NCBI GenBank assembly: GCA_019359235.1
Contig: JAHHHT010000035.1
Location: 1-64,000, forward strand
Reading direction: 5' to 3'
Source of the DNA: Oscillatoria princeps RMCB-10
GTDB taxonomy: Bacteria > Cyanobacteriota > Cyanobacteriia > Cyanobacteriales > Oscillatoriaceae
Length of the DNA stretch: 64,000 bases
Shown: piece after piece, positions 27,091 through 37,295 of the stretch
Position numbering within the stretch: position 1 is the stretch's first letter
Layout: each line of letters begins with the position of its first letter
The notes under the pieces: generated by a model
Database searches by the model: none
What the model saw: the letters and a program-made list of their open reading frames with translations, nothing else
What the model was told of the DNA's origin: nothing
Position numbers and translations under genes: made by a program

Positions 27091-27450
27091 CTAGCTGTCC
27101 GCTGAGTTGCCTGACTCCTCTAGCTGCAAAGACTTTTCAAACGCCATTCTCTGCTCAGCGTTGCGCAGAAAGTAGCCGTTCATCATTGCAGAAGCCAGAA
27201 GCTGGCCTAGATTTTCGCGGCTGGTGGTTACAGTGACGTTGAAGTGCTGCGGGGGTAAGGCTCCCAACATTTCTACAATGTTGCGCTCCATGACCTTAAA
27301 CACTTCATTGGAAGAAGGTTTGGACAGTTGCGCCACCGTTTCCGGAGTCATGGATTGAACGTATTGCAACAGAAAGTTGCCGCCTTCCGACTCGCTGCCA
27401 AAAAATTTTGAGGCTCGATTTGACAGATTGCTCACGCTACTAACCTGCAA
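27091..27450 (-). CDS. DUF760 family protein
   Basis: 119 residues. The signature runs from LLQYVQSMTPETVAQLSKPS through VMERNIVEMLGALPPQHFNV to TTSRENLGQLLASAMMNGYF and LRNAEQRMAFE. The family occurs in cyanobacteria and chloroplasts; plastid members have been linked to protein stability control, but no role is established for this one. A monocistronic gene on the minus strand. Confidence 0.92.
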   Translation of the reverse strand: MQVSSVSNLSNRASKFFGSESEGGNFLLQYVQSMTPETVAQLSKPSSNEVFKVMERNIVEMLGALPPQHFNVTVTTSRENLGQLLASAMMNGYFLRNAEQRMAFEKSLQLEESGNSADS

Positions 27451-27876
27451 TTTACAGATGTGTTTGGGATCTGCATCCTAATGTAGCACATGCGGGAGGG
27501 GGAGCAAAGTGAGCCTAACCGAACCGCAGGCGGCGGATTCTCCCACCGGGGGCGCTGCGCTGCGCTACCAGGGGGACGCCAGAGGTGCCGGCGTCAAAGT
27601 TGCAATGCGTTTGTTCGCATTTCGCAACTGCCGGGTAGTGTCTGAAAGGTAGTGATTTGAGCAACCGCAGGAACTGCGAGGGGCGCAGAGGGAGGAGAAT
27701 AAGAAGAAAGCGGTTTGGGGTTGGCTGTCACGACTTGTTTGCTGCTGCTCAACTGCCGGTGGGGAAATCCACACTTCTGGGTGCTAGCACCGGCGCTTTC
27801 ACTGGTTGCTGTCAGTTTGGGGCTTCTCCCGCTGCGGGCGGGGGCAATTGGCCCCCCCTGCAACGGCCAGTTGAGA

Positions 27877-28032
27877 TATAGCAATGGACAGTCAGTGCAA
27901 GGACATTGGGTCGGAGGGAACGCAATTCCTACGAAGTATAGGCGTAGGGCAGGCGTTCCCTCCGACCTCAAGGTCTCGCTTGATCGGAGGGAACGCAATT
28001 CCTACGTCCTAACCTAAGTGGCTACTGCTATA
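27877..28032. mobile_element. MITE copy D
   Basis: Starts tatagcaatggacagtcag and ends ctaagtggctactgctata. The interior has the word gatcggagggaacgcaattc and its variants twice. Confidence 0.75.
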
Positions 28033-28140
28033 GCAATAAACAGTAAGTTTAGGACACTTGGACACGAGACGCGTCCTACGAAGTATAGGCGTAGGGCAGG
28101 CGTTCCCTCCGACCTCAAAGTCTAATGTCTTAACCTAAGC
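28029..28140. mobile_element. MITE copy E, truncated
   Basis: Shares TATA with copy D, starts tatagcaataaacagtaag and runs to gtcttaacctaagc at 28140. There its expected right end (tggctactgctata) is missing and the ABC transporter frame begins. Confidence 0.65.
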
Positions 28141-29452
28141 GCCATTCCCGACAGCGATCGGGGGATGCTGTGGCAGCTGGGTTTGGCGCTGTTTGCGATC
28201 GCCTGCGGGCAGTCTGCGTTTCAGATGTCGCGCGGGATTCTTTCCCTGCGGGTGGAAAATGCCGCTGACAGCGCTTTGCAGCCGGCAATTTGGGACCGGC
28301 TGCTGCGATTGAGTCCGGGGTTTTTTCGCCAGTATTCTTCGGGGGATTTGCTCAGCCGCACGATGTCGGCGAGCGCTATCCGCCAGAAGCTTTCGGGGGC
28401 GACGCAGCGCACGCTGCTCAGTGGGGTTTTCGCGCTGCTCAATTTGTTTTTGATGTTCGCTTACAGCTGGCAGCTGGCTTTGGTGGGGGTTGCGGTTTCG
28501 GTTTTTGCGGTTTTGGTGACGGGGGTTTCTGGGTTTTTGGCAGTCCGCCAGTCGCGCCAGCAATTGGATTTGGATGGGGCGATTAATGGGCTGGCGGTGC
28601 AGCTGATTAATGGGGTGGCGAAGCTGCGGGTGGCGATGGCTGAAGGGCGGGCGTTTGCGGTGTGGGCGAATAAGTACAGCGAGCGCGTCCGACTGGAGGT
28701 GAGTTTGCAGCGAATTAATGATACGGTTGCTATTTTTACTGAGGCGCTGCCTTTGGTGACTTCGGCGCTGCTGTACTGGGTGGGGATGCAGTCTGTTGAG
28801 ATGTCTCAGCAGGGGGGTGGCGGGCTGATTTCGGGTGCGTTTCTGGCGTTTAATTCGGCGCTGGGTATTTTTCTGTCGGGGGCGATTGATTTGAGCAATA
28901 CGGCGATCGTGCTGTTGGGAATTGTGCCGCTGTGGAAGCGAACGCTGCCGATTTTGCAGGCGCAACCGGCAGTTGGGGGTGGTGCTGCAAAATGGTAGGA
29001 TAGGTGCGGGTTCGATTTTTGAAAATATTGCGGCGGGGGGGCTGGTGTCGCGGGAGGAAGCTTGGGTGGCGGCGCACATGGCCGGTTTTGCGGAGGATAT
29101 CCAGCAAATGCCGATGGGTTTGCACACGGTTGTCAGTGAGGGGGGCACGAATCTTTCGGGGGGTCAAAGGCAGCGGTTGCTGATTGCTAGGGCGCTGGTG
29201 AATAAGCCGAAGGTTATTTTGCTGGATGAGGCGACGAGCTCTCTGGACAACCGCACGCAGGCGATTGTGACTGAGAGTTTGAGCCGGTTGAATGCGACGC
29301 GGATTGCGATTGCGCACAGGTTGAGCACGATTCGCAATGCTGACAGGATTTATGTGATTGAAGCGGGGCGGGTGGTGCAGGTGGGTGCGTTTGAGGAGTT
29401 GGTGAAGCGGGAGGGGCTGTTTGCGCAGTTGGTGGCGCGACAGATGGAATGA
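28141..29452 (+). pseudogene. NHLP bacteriocin-type ABC transporter (permease/ATPase), twice broken
   Basis: The frame begins without a start codon right after MITE E and encodes the second half of the transmembrane domain (PAIWDRLLRLSPGFFRQYSS, GVFALLNLFLMFAYSWQLAL) up to LPILQAQP at about 28970. The reading frame then jumps: RQLGVVLQNGRIGAGSIFEN continues in another frame with LSGGQRQRLLIARAL and VILLDEATSSLD. The roughly 110 residues that should lie between, including Walker A, are absent. The gene thus lost its N-terminal half and the P-loop. The family normally exports NHLP-type peptides. Remaining sequence is otherwise clean, so the decay looks recent. Confidence 0.88.
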
Positions 29453-29545
29453 GACTGCTGGCGAATTGATATGGGGTTAAAAATGAACCGCCAAGACGCC
29501 AAGGACGCCAAGAAGAAAGGAGAAAGGGGAGAAGGGACAGATACA

Positions 29546-31321
29546 ATGCAAGAGCGAGGCAGGAAAATCTTCCGGGAAGAAGCGCTAGAGCAGCTGTCTT
29601 CGCCGGAACAGCTTGACCGGCTAATGCGGGTTGTCAGCCCCCAAACATGGTTGCCGTTGGCGGCGACCGGCTTTTTGGTAGTTGCGGCTGGCGTTTGGAG
29701 TGTGGTGGGGCGAATTCCGCTGACGGTTTCGGGGTTGGGCGTGCTGGTGCGCCCCCGGAACGTGGTGCAATTTCAGACGCCCAGTGCCGGTCAGGTGTTA
29801 AATATTAGCGTTAAGGCGGGAGATGCGGTAAAAAAAGGTCAGGTGCTGGCGACAATCGACCAATCGCAGCTCAAGCAACAGCTGCAGCAAGAGCAAACCA
29901 AGCTAGCCGAACTGCAACAGCAGAACAAAAATGCCGGCACCCTCGAACAGCAGCAGATCGCTCTGGAAAAAAGAACTATTGAGCAGCAGCGGACAGATTT
30001 GCAGCAAAGTTTGCAGCGCCAATAAGTTGCGCCGGTGGTGCGCGAAAAAACACTCGCAGCCCTAGAGCAAAAGCGCAAAAGCCTTCAGGAAAGCTTGCGC
30101 CGGGAGGGCATCGCACCGGCACTGCGCCAGCAAACGCTAGCAGCGCTGGAGCAAAGACGCCAAAGCCTTCAGGAGAGCTTGCGCCGAGAGAAAGTCGCGC
30201 CAACGCTGAGACAGGAAAATCAGGCGGCGCTCGCCGAAAAGCGCAAAAGCCTGCAGCTGCAAAAGGAACAAATCAACTCCTTGCTGCAAACCAGACAGCA
30301 GCGAGTCGAAACCAGGCGTCGCCTCTTCCAGGAGAAGCTCGTCAGCCAAGACATAATGCTGCAAGCGGAAGAAGAACTTTTCAGCGCTCAGAGACAGCTG
30401 GCGGAACTGGACGCGCAACTGAAAGAGCTCGACGTTCAAGAAACCAACATTGAGCGAGATTACCTGCAAAACCTCAACCGAGTTGACGACATCAAAAATA
30501 ACTTGCAACAAATCGCTCTCGAAGTCGCCAACACCGAACGAGACTACCTGCAAAGCCAGAATAGAATTGACGACATCAAAACCAGCCTGCAGCAAATCGA
30601 GGTTGAAGTCGCCAGCGCCGAACGGGAGTACGTGCAAAGTCTCAACAAAATAGACCAAATTAAGACCCAAATCAAAGATATCGACGCCCAAGAGGCGAAG
30701 CTCAACCGAGAGTCGCTAGAAAAAGAAAACGACGCAACGAACGAGATTCAGCAAATTAAGCGCCGGATCGATCAACTGGAGCTGCAATTGGCCAAAGAAA
30801 GCAAAATTGTCAGCCCCTATGATGGCCAAATCTTAGAATTGAGCGCGGTTGCCGGTCAAATTGTCGGTGTCGGCACCCGTATTGGAGCGATGGAATCTGA
30901 AGAGGCTAACGCTAAATTAGAAAGCCTTGTCTACTTTGCTGACAAAGATGGCAAGCAAATTAAATCGGGGATGGCGGTACAGGTGACTCCCAGCGTCGTC
31001 AAGCGCGAACGCTATGGCGGTATTGTGGGAGTCGTGACGAAAGTCTCTCCTTTTCCCGTCACTGTTCAAGATATTACAGCGATTGTCGGCAACGAAGAGT
31101 TGGCAAGAAGCCTCGCGAGCGATAGTGGGGCGCGGGTGCAAGTCTTTGTGCAGCTGCAAGAAAACTCAACCACCACCAGCGGTTACCAATGGTCTTCCTC
31201 AAAAGGGCCGTCCCTAAAAATTTCATCGGGCACGACTGCCCAGGTCCGGGTCAAAGTTGGAGAAGTCGCACCCATCTCTTATATTATTCCTATTTTGCGC
31301 AGTTGGAGTGGCATTTATTAA
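29546..31321 (+). pseudogene. HlyD-family secretion protein of the NHLP system with an internal stop
   Basis: Start ATG 29546 (MQERGRKIFREEALEQL); the frame from 29471 runs through a CGCCAAG repeat and is unlikely. A single membrane segment (about residues 32-52), then a biotinyl/lipoyl-like half (FQTPSAGQVLNISVKAGDAV), long coiled coils, and the second half (IVSPYDGQILELSAVAGQIV). A TAA at 30023-30025 interrupts the frame between QSLQRQ and VAPVVREK; both sides are in the same frame. Coiled-coil repeats of 27-28 residues (QKRKSLQESLRRE, ERDYLQNLNRVDDIK) are present. It would link the ABC exporter to the outer membrane. Read-through or a restart at GTG 30035 is possible; a dead gene is more likely, given the broken exporter. 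Confidence 0.85.
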
Positions 31322-31347
31322 AATAAATTGGAGCGGGAAGTGCGCTG

Positions 31348-31378
31348 GTAGGGTGCGTTCCTCCGGAACGCACCCTAC
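31348..31378. terminator. palindrome between convergent genes
   Basis: GTAGGGTGCGTTC-ctcc-GGAACGCACCCTAC, a 13-bp perfect stem between the convergent HlyD-like and htrA-type genes. It could stop transcription from both sides and is related to the palindrome at 21293. Confidence 0.65.
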
Positions 31379-31400
31379 TAATAATGCTGCTATTTGAGGG

Positions 31401-31450
31401 AAGGAGGCAGAGCCTCCAGATCAGCGTTCCCAGGCGGAGCCTGGGAACGA
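31401..31450. repeat. GGAGGCAGAGCCTCC / CGTTCCCAGG palindromic repeat
   Basis: GGAGGCAGAGCCTCC followed by CGTTCCCAGGCGGAGCCTGGGAACG; same family as 25303. Confidence 0.88.
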
Positions 31451-31517
31451 GGTGAACGAGGTGAAAAAAATTGGTATGAGGGGCTATGGATGCCGGCAAA
31501 TCAGCCCAACCTGAGGG

Positions 31518-32747
31518 TTACGAGCGAGCCGCCTCCCGCAGTTCCCCAGGTCGCACGGTTAGCTGCAGGGTTTGGTCGCCCCGCTGCACTTTCAACTGCA
31601 AAGGCTGACCGATGCGGCTGCGCTCCACCGCGCTTTGCAACTTTTCGGCAGTGGTTACAGGCTGTCCATCCACTTCTGCAATCACGTCTGCGCGACGCAC
31701 GCCGGCGGCGGCTGCAGGACTGTCCGGCATCACTTGCACCACAAGCACCCCATTAATTTCAGGTACACTAAAAGGCGAATTGGGGTCACTATTGGACTGT
31801 TTGGCGATTTCTGGAGTCAGCGTGAGCATGCGAATGCCGATGTAGGGGTGCGGGATTTTTTCGCCGCGAGCCAGGGCGTCTTTAATCTGCTTGGCTTTGT
31901 CGATAGGAATGGCAAACCCAATCCCCTGCGCCTCGGCGCGAATAGCCGTGTTGATTCCAATGACTTCACCCCGGTCGTTCAGCAGGGGACCGCCAGAGTT
32001 GCCGGGATTGATAGCGGCATCCGTTTGAATAAAATCGAGGCGTTTGTCAGGAATGCCGACTTGGGCGCTGGAGCGGTCGATAGTGCTGATAATTCCCAGG
32101 GTGACTGTGTTATCTAGCCCCAAGGGGTTGCCAACTGCGATCGCCCAGTCTCCCACCTGTACTTGAGTGGAGTTTCCTAAGGGAGCCACCGGCAGGCTCT
32201 GTCCGGGAATTTTCACCACCGCCAGGTCGGAAGGCTCGTCAATCCCGCGCACTTCCCCTTTGAAAGTGCGCCCGTCCTTGAGGGTGACGCTGACGGTATC
32301 GGCACCGCTGACGACGTGAGCGTTGGTGAGAATGATGCCGGTGCTGTCAATAATAAAACCTGACCCCTGACCGCGCTGGTGATACTCTTTGGGCTGTCGG
32401 GAAAACATGTCGTCCCCAAAAAAGTCGCGCAAGAAGGGGTCATCAAAGAAGAAGTTTGGAGTTTTGCTGGTAATGACGCGCTCGGTGTCGATGCGCACCA
32501 CTGCCGGCCCGACTCGATTCACGGCGGCTGTCACAAAATTGCGGCTGTCCGCACGCGGCGGGACTGCGACCTCAGGATCTGCCGGCTGAACCTGCGAAAC
32601 CGCCGGCACAGGTGCCAGCTTGGGAATCAGCAGGTTGGGAAATGCCCGCAAACTAACCAAGGTCAAGGCAACACTCAAGACCGCCGCTAGGGCATAACCG
32701 CCGACTTGACGCAGAGGCGCAAAACGTTGCTCAGAAGAAGATGTCAT
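31518..32747 (-). CDS. HtrA/Deg-type serine protease (HhoA/HhoB-like)
   Basis: 409 residues. An N-terminal membrane anchor or signal (about residues 14-36), a trypsin-like domain with the catalytic triad His144 (TNAHV), Asp174 (SDLAV) and Ser251 (GNSGGP), then one PDZ domain (about residues 300-400, GVLVVQVMPDSPAAAAGV). Deg proteases degrade or refold damaged proteins in the periplasm or thylakoid lumen. The ATG follows GGAGGGG. Only one PDZ is present, as in cyanobacterial HhoA, HhoB and HtrA; which paralogue this is cannot be decided here. Confidence 0.95.
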   Translation of the reverse strand: MTSSSEQRFAPLRQVGGYALAAVLSVALTLVSLRAFPNLLIPKLAPVPAVSQVQPADPEVAVPPRADSRNFVTAAVNRVGPAVVRIDTERVITSKTPNFFFDDPFLRDFFGDDMFSRQPKEYHQRGQGSGFIIDSTGIILTNAHVVSGADTVSVTLKDGRTFKGEVRGIDEPSDLAVVKIPGQSLPVAPLGNSTQVQVGDWAIAVGNPLGLDNTVTLGIISTIDRSSAQVGIPDKRLDFIQTDAAINPGNSGGPLLNDRGEVIGINTAIRAEAQGIGFAIPIDKAKQIKDALARGEKIPHPYIGIRMLTLTPEIAKQSNSDPNSPFSVPEINGVLVVQVMPDSPAAAAGVRRADVIAEVDGQPVTTAEKLQSAVERSRIGQPLQLKVQRGDQTLQLTVRPGELREAARS

Positions 32748-33077
32748 TGGGGAACCCCTCCACTTTAGACAGACCGCTCAACCGGCTCGAATTTTTATTT
32801 TTAGTATTCCCTATTATAGCAGTTTTCATATCAGTGCTGTACATTTTCATATGCCGCGCATCCGGGACTCTGAGACGCGATAAATCGAGATCCGATAAAT
32901 CGCGTCTCTATAAGAAAATGACTGTAAACTGTCCCTCGTCCCTCGTTCCCAGGCAGAGCCTGGGAATGAGAACCGAGAGGCTCTGCCTCCCGATTAGCTA
33001 TTCCCTCGTTCCCAGGCTCGGCCTGGGAACGAAAACCGGGAGGGTCAGCCTCCCGATTATCTAGCTATTCGCGCTCA
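32748..33077. repeat. spacer with tandem GTTCCCAGGC repeats
   Basis: Two consecutive copies of the CTCGTTCCCAGGC palindrome composite at 32941-33060, plus a cgagatccgataaatcgcg repeat near 32880-32915. No gene. Confidence 0.8.
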
Positions 33078-34979
33078 TTACCGGCGTTCGACAAAATCGG
33101 CATCAATCACATCTTCGCCACCGGCACTGGTGCCGGGATCGCCGGCGTGAGCTTTACCGTTGGGAGAGCTGCCTCCCGCTTGAGCGTAGATAGCGCTGCC
33201 AATTTGCATCAGAGCTTGCTGCAAGTTATCGCTGAGAGACTTGATGCGGTCGGAATTGTTATTTTTGATGGCTTCCCGCAAATCCTTAACCAGCCCTTCA
33301 GCGCGGCTCCGGTCAGCTGCCGGCACTTTATCGCCCAAGTCTTTCAGCTGTTTCTCGGCTTGATAAGCCAAGGAATCCGCCATGTTCTTAGTGTCAATTT
33401 CTTCGCGGCGCTTGCGGTCAGCTTCCGCATTCCGCTCAGCTTCTTTAACCATCCGCTCTACGTCGCTCTTATCGAGAGTGGAGGCACCGGTGATGGTAAT
33501 TGACTGTTGCTTGCCAGTTCCTTTATCTTTAGCCGAGACGGACAGGATGCCATTCACGTCGATGTCGAAAGTGACTTCGATTTGGGGAATGCCTCTGGGT
33601 GCTGTTGGAATCCCATCCAGGCGGAAATTGCCCAAGCTCTTGCTGTCAGAAGCCATTTCTCGCTCGCCTTGGAGGACGTGGATATCCACGCTGGTTTGCC
33701 CGTCCGCAGCGGTGGAGAACACTTCCGATTTCTTGACGGGGATGGTGGTGTTGCGAGGGATGATTTTCGTCATCACGCCGCCGAGGGTTTCTACGCCAAG
33801 CGATAGAGGCGTGACATCCAGCAGCACGATATCTTTGACTTCACCGCCCAGCACGCCGGCTTGAATCGCAGCGCCAACCGCCACAACTTCATCGGGGTTA
33901 ACGCCTTGACAGGGTTCTTTGCCGGTCAGGCGCTTCACCAGTTGCTGCACGGCGGGAATCCGGGTGGAACCGCCGACGAGCACAACTTCATCCAGCTCCG
34001 CCGCACTCAGTTTAGCATCTCGGAGGGCTTGTTCCACCGGCCCGCCACAGCGTTCGAGCAAATCCGAGCAAAGTTCTTCAAATTTAACTCGCGTCAGGCT
34101 CACGTCCAGGTGTTTTGGGCCTTCTTGAGTCGCCGTGATGAAGGGGAGATTGATGGTACTTTGAGTGGCGCTAGACAGTTCAATTTTCGCTTTTTCCGCC
34201 GCTTCAGTCAGCCGCTGCAGCGCTTGCCGGTCTTTGCGCAGGTCAATCCCTTCGTTGCGCTTGAACTCCGACGCCAGCCAATCGACTATTTTCTTGTCGA
34301 AGTCATCGCCGCCGAGGTGGGTGTCGCCACTGGTGGATTTGACTTCAAATACGCCATCGCCCACTTCCAATACTGACACGTCAAAGGTGCCGCCGCCGAG
34401 GTCAAAGACGAGGATAGTTTCGCTCTCCTTTTTATCCAGACCGTAGGCTAGGGAGGCAGCAGTGGGTTCGTTGATGATGCGCAGGACTTCCACCCCGGCA
34501 ATTTTGCCGGCATCTTTGGTCGCTTGGCGCTGCGAGTCGTTAAAATAGGCGGGGACTGTAATCACGGCTTGCGTGATTTTTTCTCCCAGATATTTGCTGG
34601 CGTCATCCACCAGTTTGCGCAGCACTTGGGCGGAAATTTCTTCTGGGGCGAATTGCGCTTTAGCGGTTGTGCAGTCGAGTTTGACGTTGCCGGTGCTGTC
34701 GCGCAGAACTTTGTAGGAAACTTCGGTGGCTTCGTGGGTGACTTCGCTGTATTTGCGCCCGATGAAGCGCTTGACGGAATAGAAGGTATTTTCGGGGTTC
34801 ATCACCGCTTGGCGTTTGGCGATTTGGCCGAATAAGCGGTCGCCGGTCTTGGTGTAAGCCACGACAGATGGGGTAGTGCGACCGCCTTCTGCGTTAGCAA
34901 TCACCACAGGTCGCCCACCTTCAATCACCGCCACACAAGAGTTGGTGGTTCCCAAGTCAATGCCGACTACTTTTGCCAT
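33078..34979 (-). CDS. dnaK: chaperone DnaK (Hsp70)
   Basis: 633 residues. ATPase domain with [28 protein letters not shown] and [11 protein letters not shown]; substrate-binding domain with [19 protein letters not shown]-terminus ending [12 protein letters not shown], as in the main cyanobacterial DnaK2. ATP-driven folding of nascent and denatured proteins with DnaJ and GrpE. The Hsp20 gene lies 92 bp upstream on the same strand, so co-regulation in heat shock is likely. I saw no CIRCE operator in the 92-bp gap. Confidence 0.98.
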   Translation of the reverse strand: MAKVVGIDLGTTNSCVAVIEGGRPVVIANAEGGRTTPSVVAYTKTGDRLFGQIAKRQAVMNPENTFYSVKRFIGRKYSEVTHEATEVSYKVLRDSTGNVKLDCTTAKAQFAPEEISAQVLRKLVDDASKYLGEKITQAVITVPAYFNDSQRQATKDAGKIAGVEVLRIINEPTAASLAYGLDKKESETILVFDLGGGTFDVSVLEVGDGVFEVKSTSGDTHLGGDDFDKKIVDWLASEFKRNEGIDLRKDRQALQRLTEAAEKAKIELSSATQSTINLPFITATQEGPKHLDVSLTRVKFEELCSDLLERCGGPVEQALRDAKLSAAELDEVVLVGGSTRIPAVQQLVKRLTGKEPCQGVNPDEVVAVGAAIQAGVLGGEVKDIVLLDVTPLSLGVETLGGVMTKIIPRNTTIPVKKSEVFSTAADGQTSVDIHVLQGEREMASDSKSLGNFRLDGIPTAPRGIPQIEVTFDIDVNGILSVSAKDKGTGKQQSITITGASTLDKSDVERMVKEAERNAEADRKRREEIDTKNMADSLAYQAEKQLKDLGDKVPAADRSRAEGLVKDLREAIKNNNSDRIKSLSDNLQQALMQIGSAIYAQAGGSSPNGKAHAGDPGTSAGGEDVIDADFVERR

Positions 34980-35071
34980 AATCTTAACTCCTAATTGGTG
35001 CTAAATGATGCTTTTAGGTGAGCCATTCTAACTGCGGGGTGCGTCGGGACGCACCCGGCACCACGTTTGGG

Positions 35072-35512
35072 TTATCCGAGGTTAACTTTGACAACTCGGT
35101 TCTTCTCTTCTTCGGCTTTCGGCAGAGTTAGGGTCAGGATGCCATTTTTGTATTCAGCCTGTACCTTGGTATTTTCAACCCGAGCCGGTAAGGGAATCAC
35201 GCGGCGGAACTGACCGTAGCGAAATTCAGTGCGAGTCACGCCTTTTGCTTCGGTTCGGGCTTCATACTTGCGTTCGCCGGTAATCGCGATCGCTTCCGCT
35301 GTGACTTGCACGTCTAAGTCTTTGGATTCCACGCCGGGAACTTCCAGTTTCAGGTGGATGGCTTCAGGGGTTTCCGTCATCTCCGCTGGGGGGATAAAGT
35401 CGGCAATACCGTTTTCCCCATTGCTGGCTGGCGTCAGGCTGTCTAATAGCCGATTCATTTCCCGCTGCAAGGTTTCCATCTCGCGGTAAGGGTTCCAACG
35501 AACGAGTGCCAT
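35072..35512 (-). CDS. hspA: small heat shock protein (Hsp20/alpha-crystallin)
   Basis: 146 residues from the ATG at 35512, which follows AGGAGG with ideal spacing; the ATG at 35530 lies upstream of that site. The N-terminal MALVRWNPYREMETLQREMN is typical of cyanobacterial Hsp17. The alpha-crystallin domain runs from about residue 45 (DIPPAEMTETPEAIHLKL-type start) to NGILTLTLPKAEE, followed by a short tail. It holds unfolded proteins for DnaK and binds membranes under stress. It is directly upstream of dnaK. Confidence 0.95.
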   Translation of the reverse strand: MALVRWNPYREMETLQREMNRLLDSLTPASNGENGIADFIPPAEMTETPEAIHLKLEVPGVESKDLDVQVTAEAIAITGERKYEARTEAKGVTRTEFRYGQFRRVIPLPARVENTKVQAEYKNGILTLTLPKAEEEKNRVVKVNLG

Positions 35513-36411
35513 AGTGGTTGCCTCCTGCATTTAAGGTTTGGGGTAAGCTGAGGCTGTTTCCTGAATTGCTGCCTCTGATAGTTAGGATATGCAGGATGGC
35601 AGGGTTAGTAAATTCGGTTTTAACTAGTTTCTGACTGGTAATTGCCGCACTCTTAACCTGTATTGGTCGCCTCACCCAGACTGCAGGCTAAACCGATCCG
35701 ATCTATGTTCGGTAAAGTGTACTTCAGTAGGGTGGGTTCCCAAAGGGAACTCACCGAGAGATCCTATTTCCCAAAGTGGGACGCTTCCGTTGCCATTCCC
35801 CAGCGGCCAGGGTAAACTCTCTTTTATATATTGAGAGAGAAAAGCTAAGCCTCTAACCGCGCTGAAGCAGAAAGAGCGAGATTGCCGGTGGCGCTCGACG
35901 CCGCTAATCGCAGCAGCCGCAACCAATCGTTTATGTACTGTCGGCTGTGCTGGAAGGAGCGCTCGGCGAAGATGCCGGTTTGATGGATGAAGCCCTATCA
36001 TCGTTGAGCGAGTGAAGGAGAGCTCACTCAGCACCAGACGCAATCGATTGCGTTGCGCTATCTCTCAGGAGGAATTGACTCTGACCGGCTCAATCGATAT
36101 CTGTGGCACAGCGAAGGGCGGTAGGGCCTGCTTCACCCGAAATATTTGTGACACAACCGAGGACTCTACTGAACTCGCCCCCAAAACCCGGCCCTCCTGC
36201 GCAAATCTCAAGCCTCAGCCCGATTCCTATCTGCAGGACTGATTTAGTTGCCTTCCTTTACATCCTGCTTTAATTCAAGAATTCAGTCAGGGGGAAAACC
36301 CTACCCGAAAAGTGCTATTTACCGCACCTCATGTCGGCAAGCGCCGCCAGCCAGCAGCCGGGAATCCTTTTGCCATTGCATCAGCCATTGGGTGAGGAAT
36401 GCCGGCTCGAT

Positions 36412-36539
36412 CAAGTAATATCATGTCAGCTTGAATACCGATCGCATCTCTGAGTCAGGACATTGGGCACGCTCGCATTGGGCATCCTCCGAGCCGGTCT
36501 GCGTGTTTCTGATTAATCAACAGGACATGATATAACTCC
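36412..36539. mobile_element. MITE-like element with ATATCATGTC ends
   Basis: The left end (taatatcatgtcagcttga) and the reverse complement of the right end (gttatatcatgtcctgttga) match. The right end gattaatcaacaggacatga is nearly identical to 7884-7903. Confidence 0.55.
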
Positions 36540-36950
36540 TTCTTTGAAAAATACTCCGCATATTAATAGGGGAGAATCTTGCAGAACGCGCCCGTCGCGT
36601 CTGGAGCCGGAAAGCTCGGTCGCAATGCTTTTGATTGCAATAAGTGGGTATCACCGGCTTCCCGCTTCAGGAACCGTGGCGGCGACCGGCTGGCCGGCGG
36701 CCAGCCGCCGGCCTGTCCCTTGCAGGGGGCGAGGCGTGCTGTTTCCTGAAAAAGGGAGCGGGAAAGGGGAAATTAATGCAGACCGCACCAGCAAGGGCTT
36801 GTTGCCGGTGCCGGCGACCGCAGCTCGCATGCCCGCGTGTGGCGGGTGCCGCGCCCGCAAGGGGCGCATTTAACCGGCAAAGATTTTCTGGAAATTCCGG
36901 ATAGCAAGGCAATCAGTCAGGAGGGCGCACCGGCACTGAATGGGATGCCG

Positions 36951-37128
36951 GTTTAATCAAACGGTTGCTCGCGCACTCGGCCTTAAGAGAGTGTTTATAA
37001 AGAAAAAGGGAGGGCTGCCAGAAACCGGGTTTCTTGAGGCGAGGGCCTTAAATATGAGCTAACCCTGAGAGAAACCCGGTTTGTCACCCCGTTTAATCAA
37101 ACGGTGGCTGGCGCACCCGGCCTTAAGC
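36951..37128. repeat. 38-bp direct repeat pair
   Basis: gtttaatcaaacggttgctc...ccttaag at 36951-36988 recurs as gtttaatcaaacggtggctg...ccttaag at 37091-37128, enclosing an AGAAACCGGGTTTCT-type palindrome. Confidence 0.75.
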
Positions 37129-37295
37129 TTGCGGTCTGGTTTATTAATTTACCGAGCAGCGCTCGCAGACCTCAGCCAAACTGCTGCCATCGTCCAAGCC
37201 GCTCCAAAATATCCGGACTAACCCCTCAAAGAGTGCGAATTTAAAAAATAGCACAAGCTGCAAGTAGCGAATCAATCGTTTCAGGGATTTTTCCT

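Larger units (their letters stand above)
27451..28140. other. repeat-filled spacer upstream of the broken ABC transporter
   Basis: 690 bp. Most of 27877-28140 is made of two MITE-like elements. The plus-strand frame 27715-28017 has a hydrophobic N-terminus but runs into the MITE and is not credible as a gene. Confidence 0.6.
35513..37295. other. 1.8-kb repeat-rich spacer, no gene recognised
   Basis: Open frames here (for example 35672-36043 minus and 36544-36873 plus) are Arg/Pro-rich, overlap one another and show no family. It contains a MITE-like element (about 36412-36539), a 38-bp direct repeat (36951 and 37091) and AGAAACCGGGTTTCT palindrome pieces near 37019-37084. The last part before 37296 is AT-rich and may hold the promoter of the C39-like gene. 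Confidence 0.55.

Noticed and set aside
27715-28017. 100-codon frame with hydrophobic start
   Set aside because: Its second half is MITE D sequence and there is no ribosome-binding site; no family match.
28135-29148. 337-codon minus-strand frame
   Set aside because: Antisense to the ABC transporter pseudogene; Arg/Gln/His-rich composition with no motif.
34980-35071. CIRCE operator between hsp20 and dnaK
   Set aside because: No TTAGCACTC-N9-GAGTGCTAA was found.
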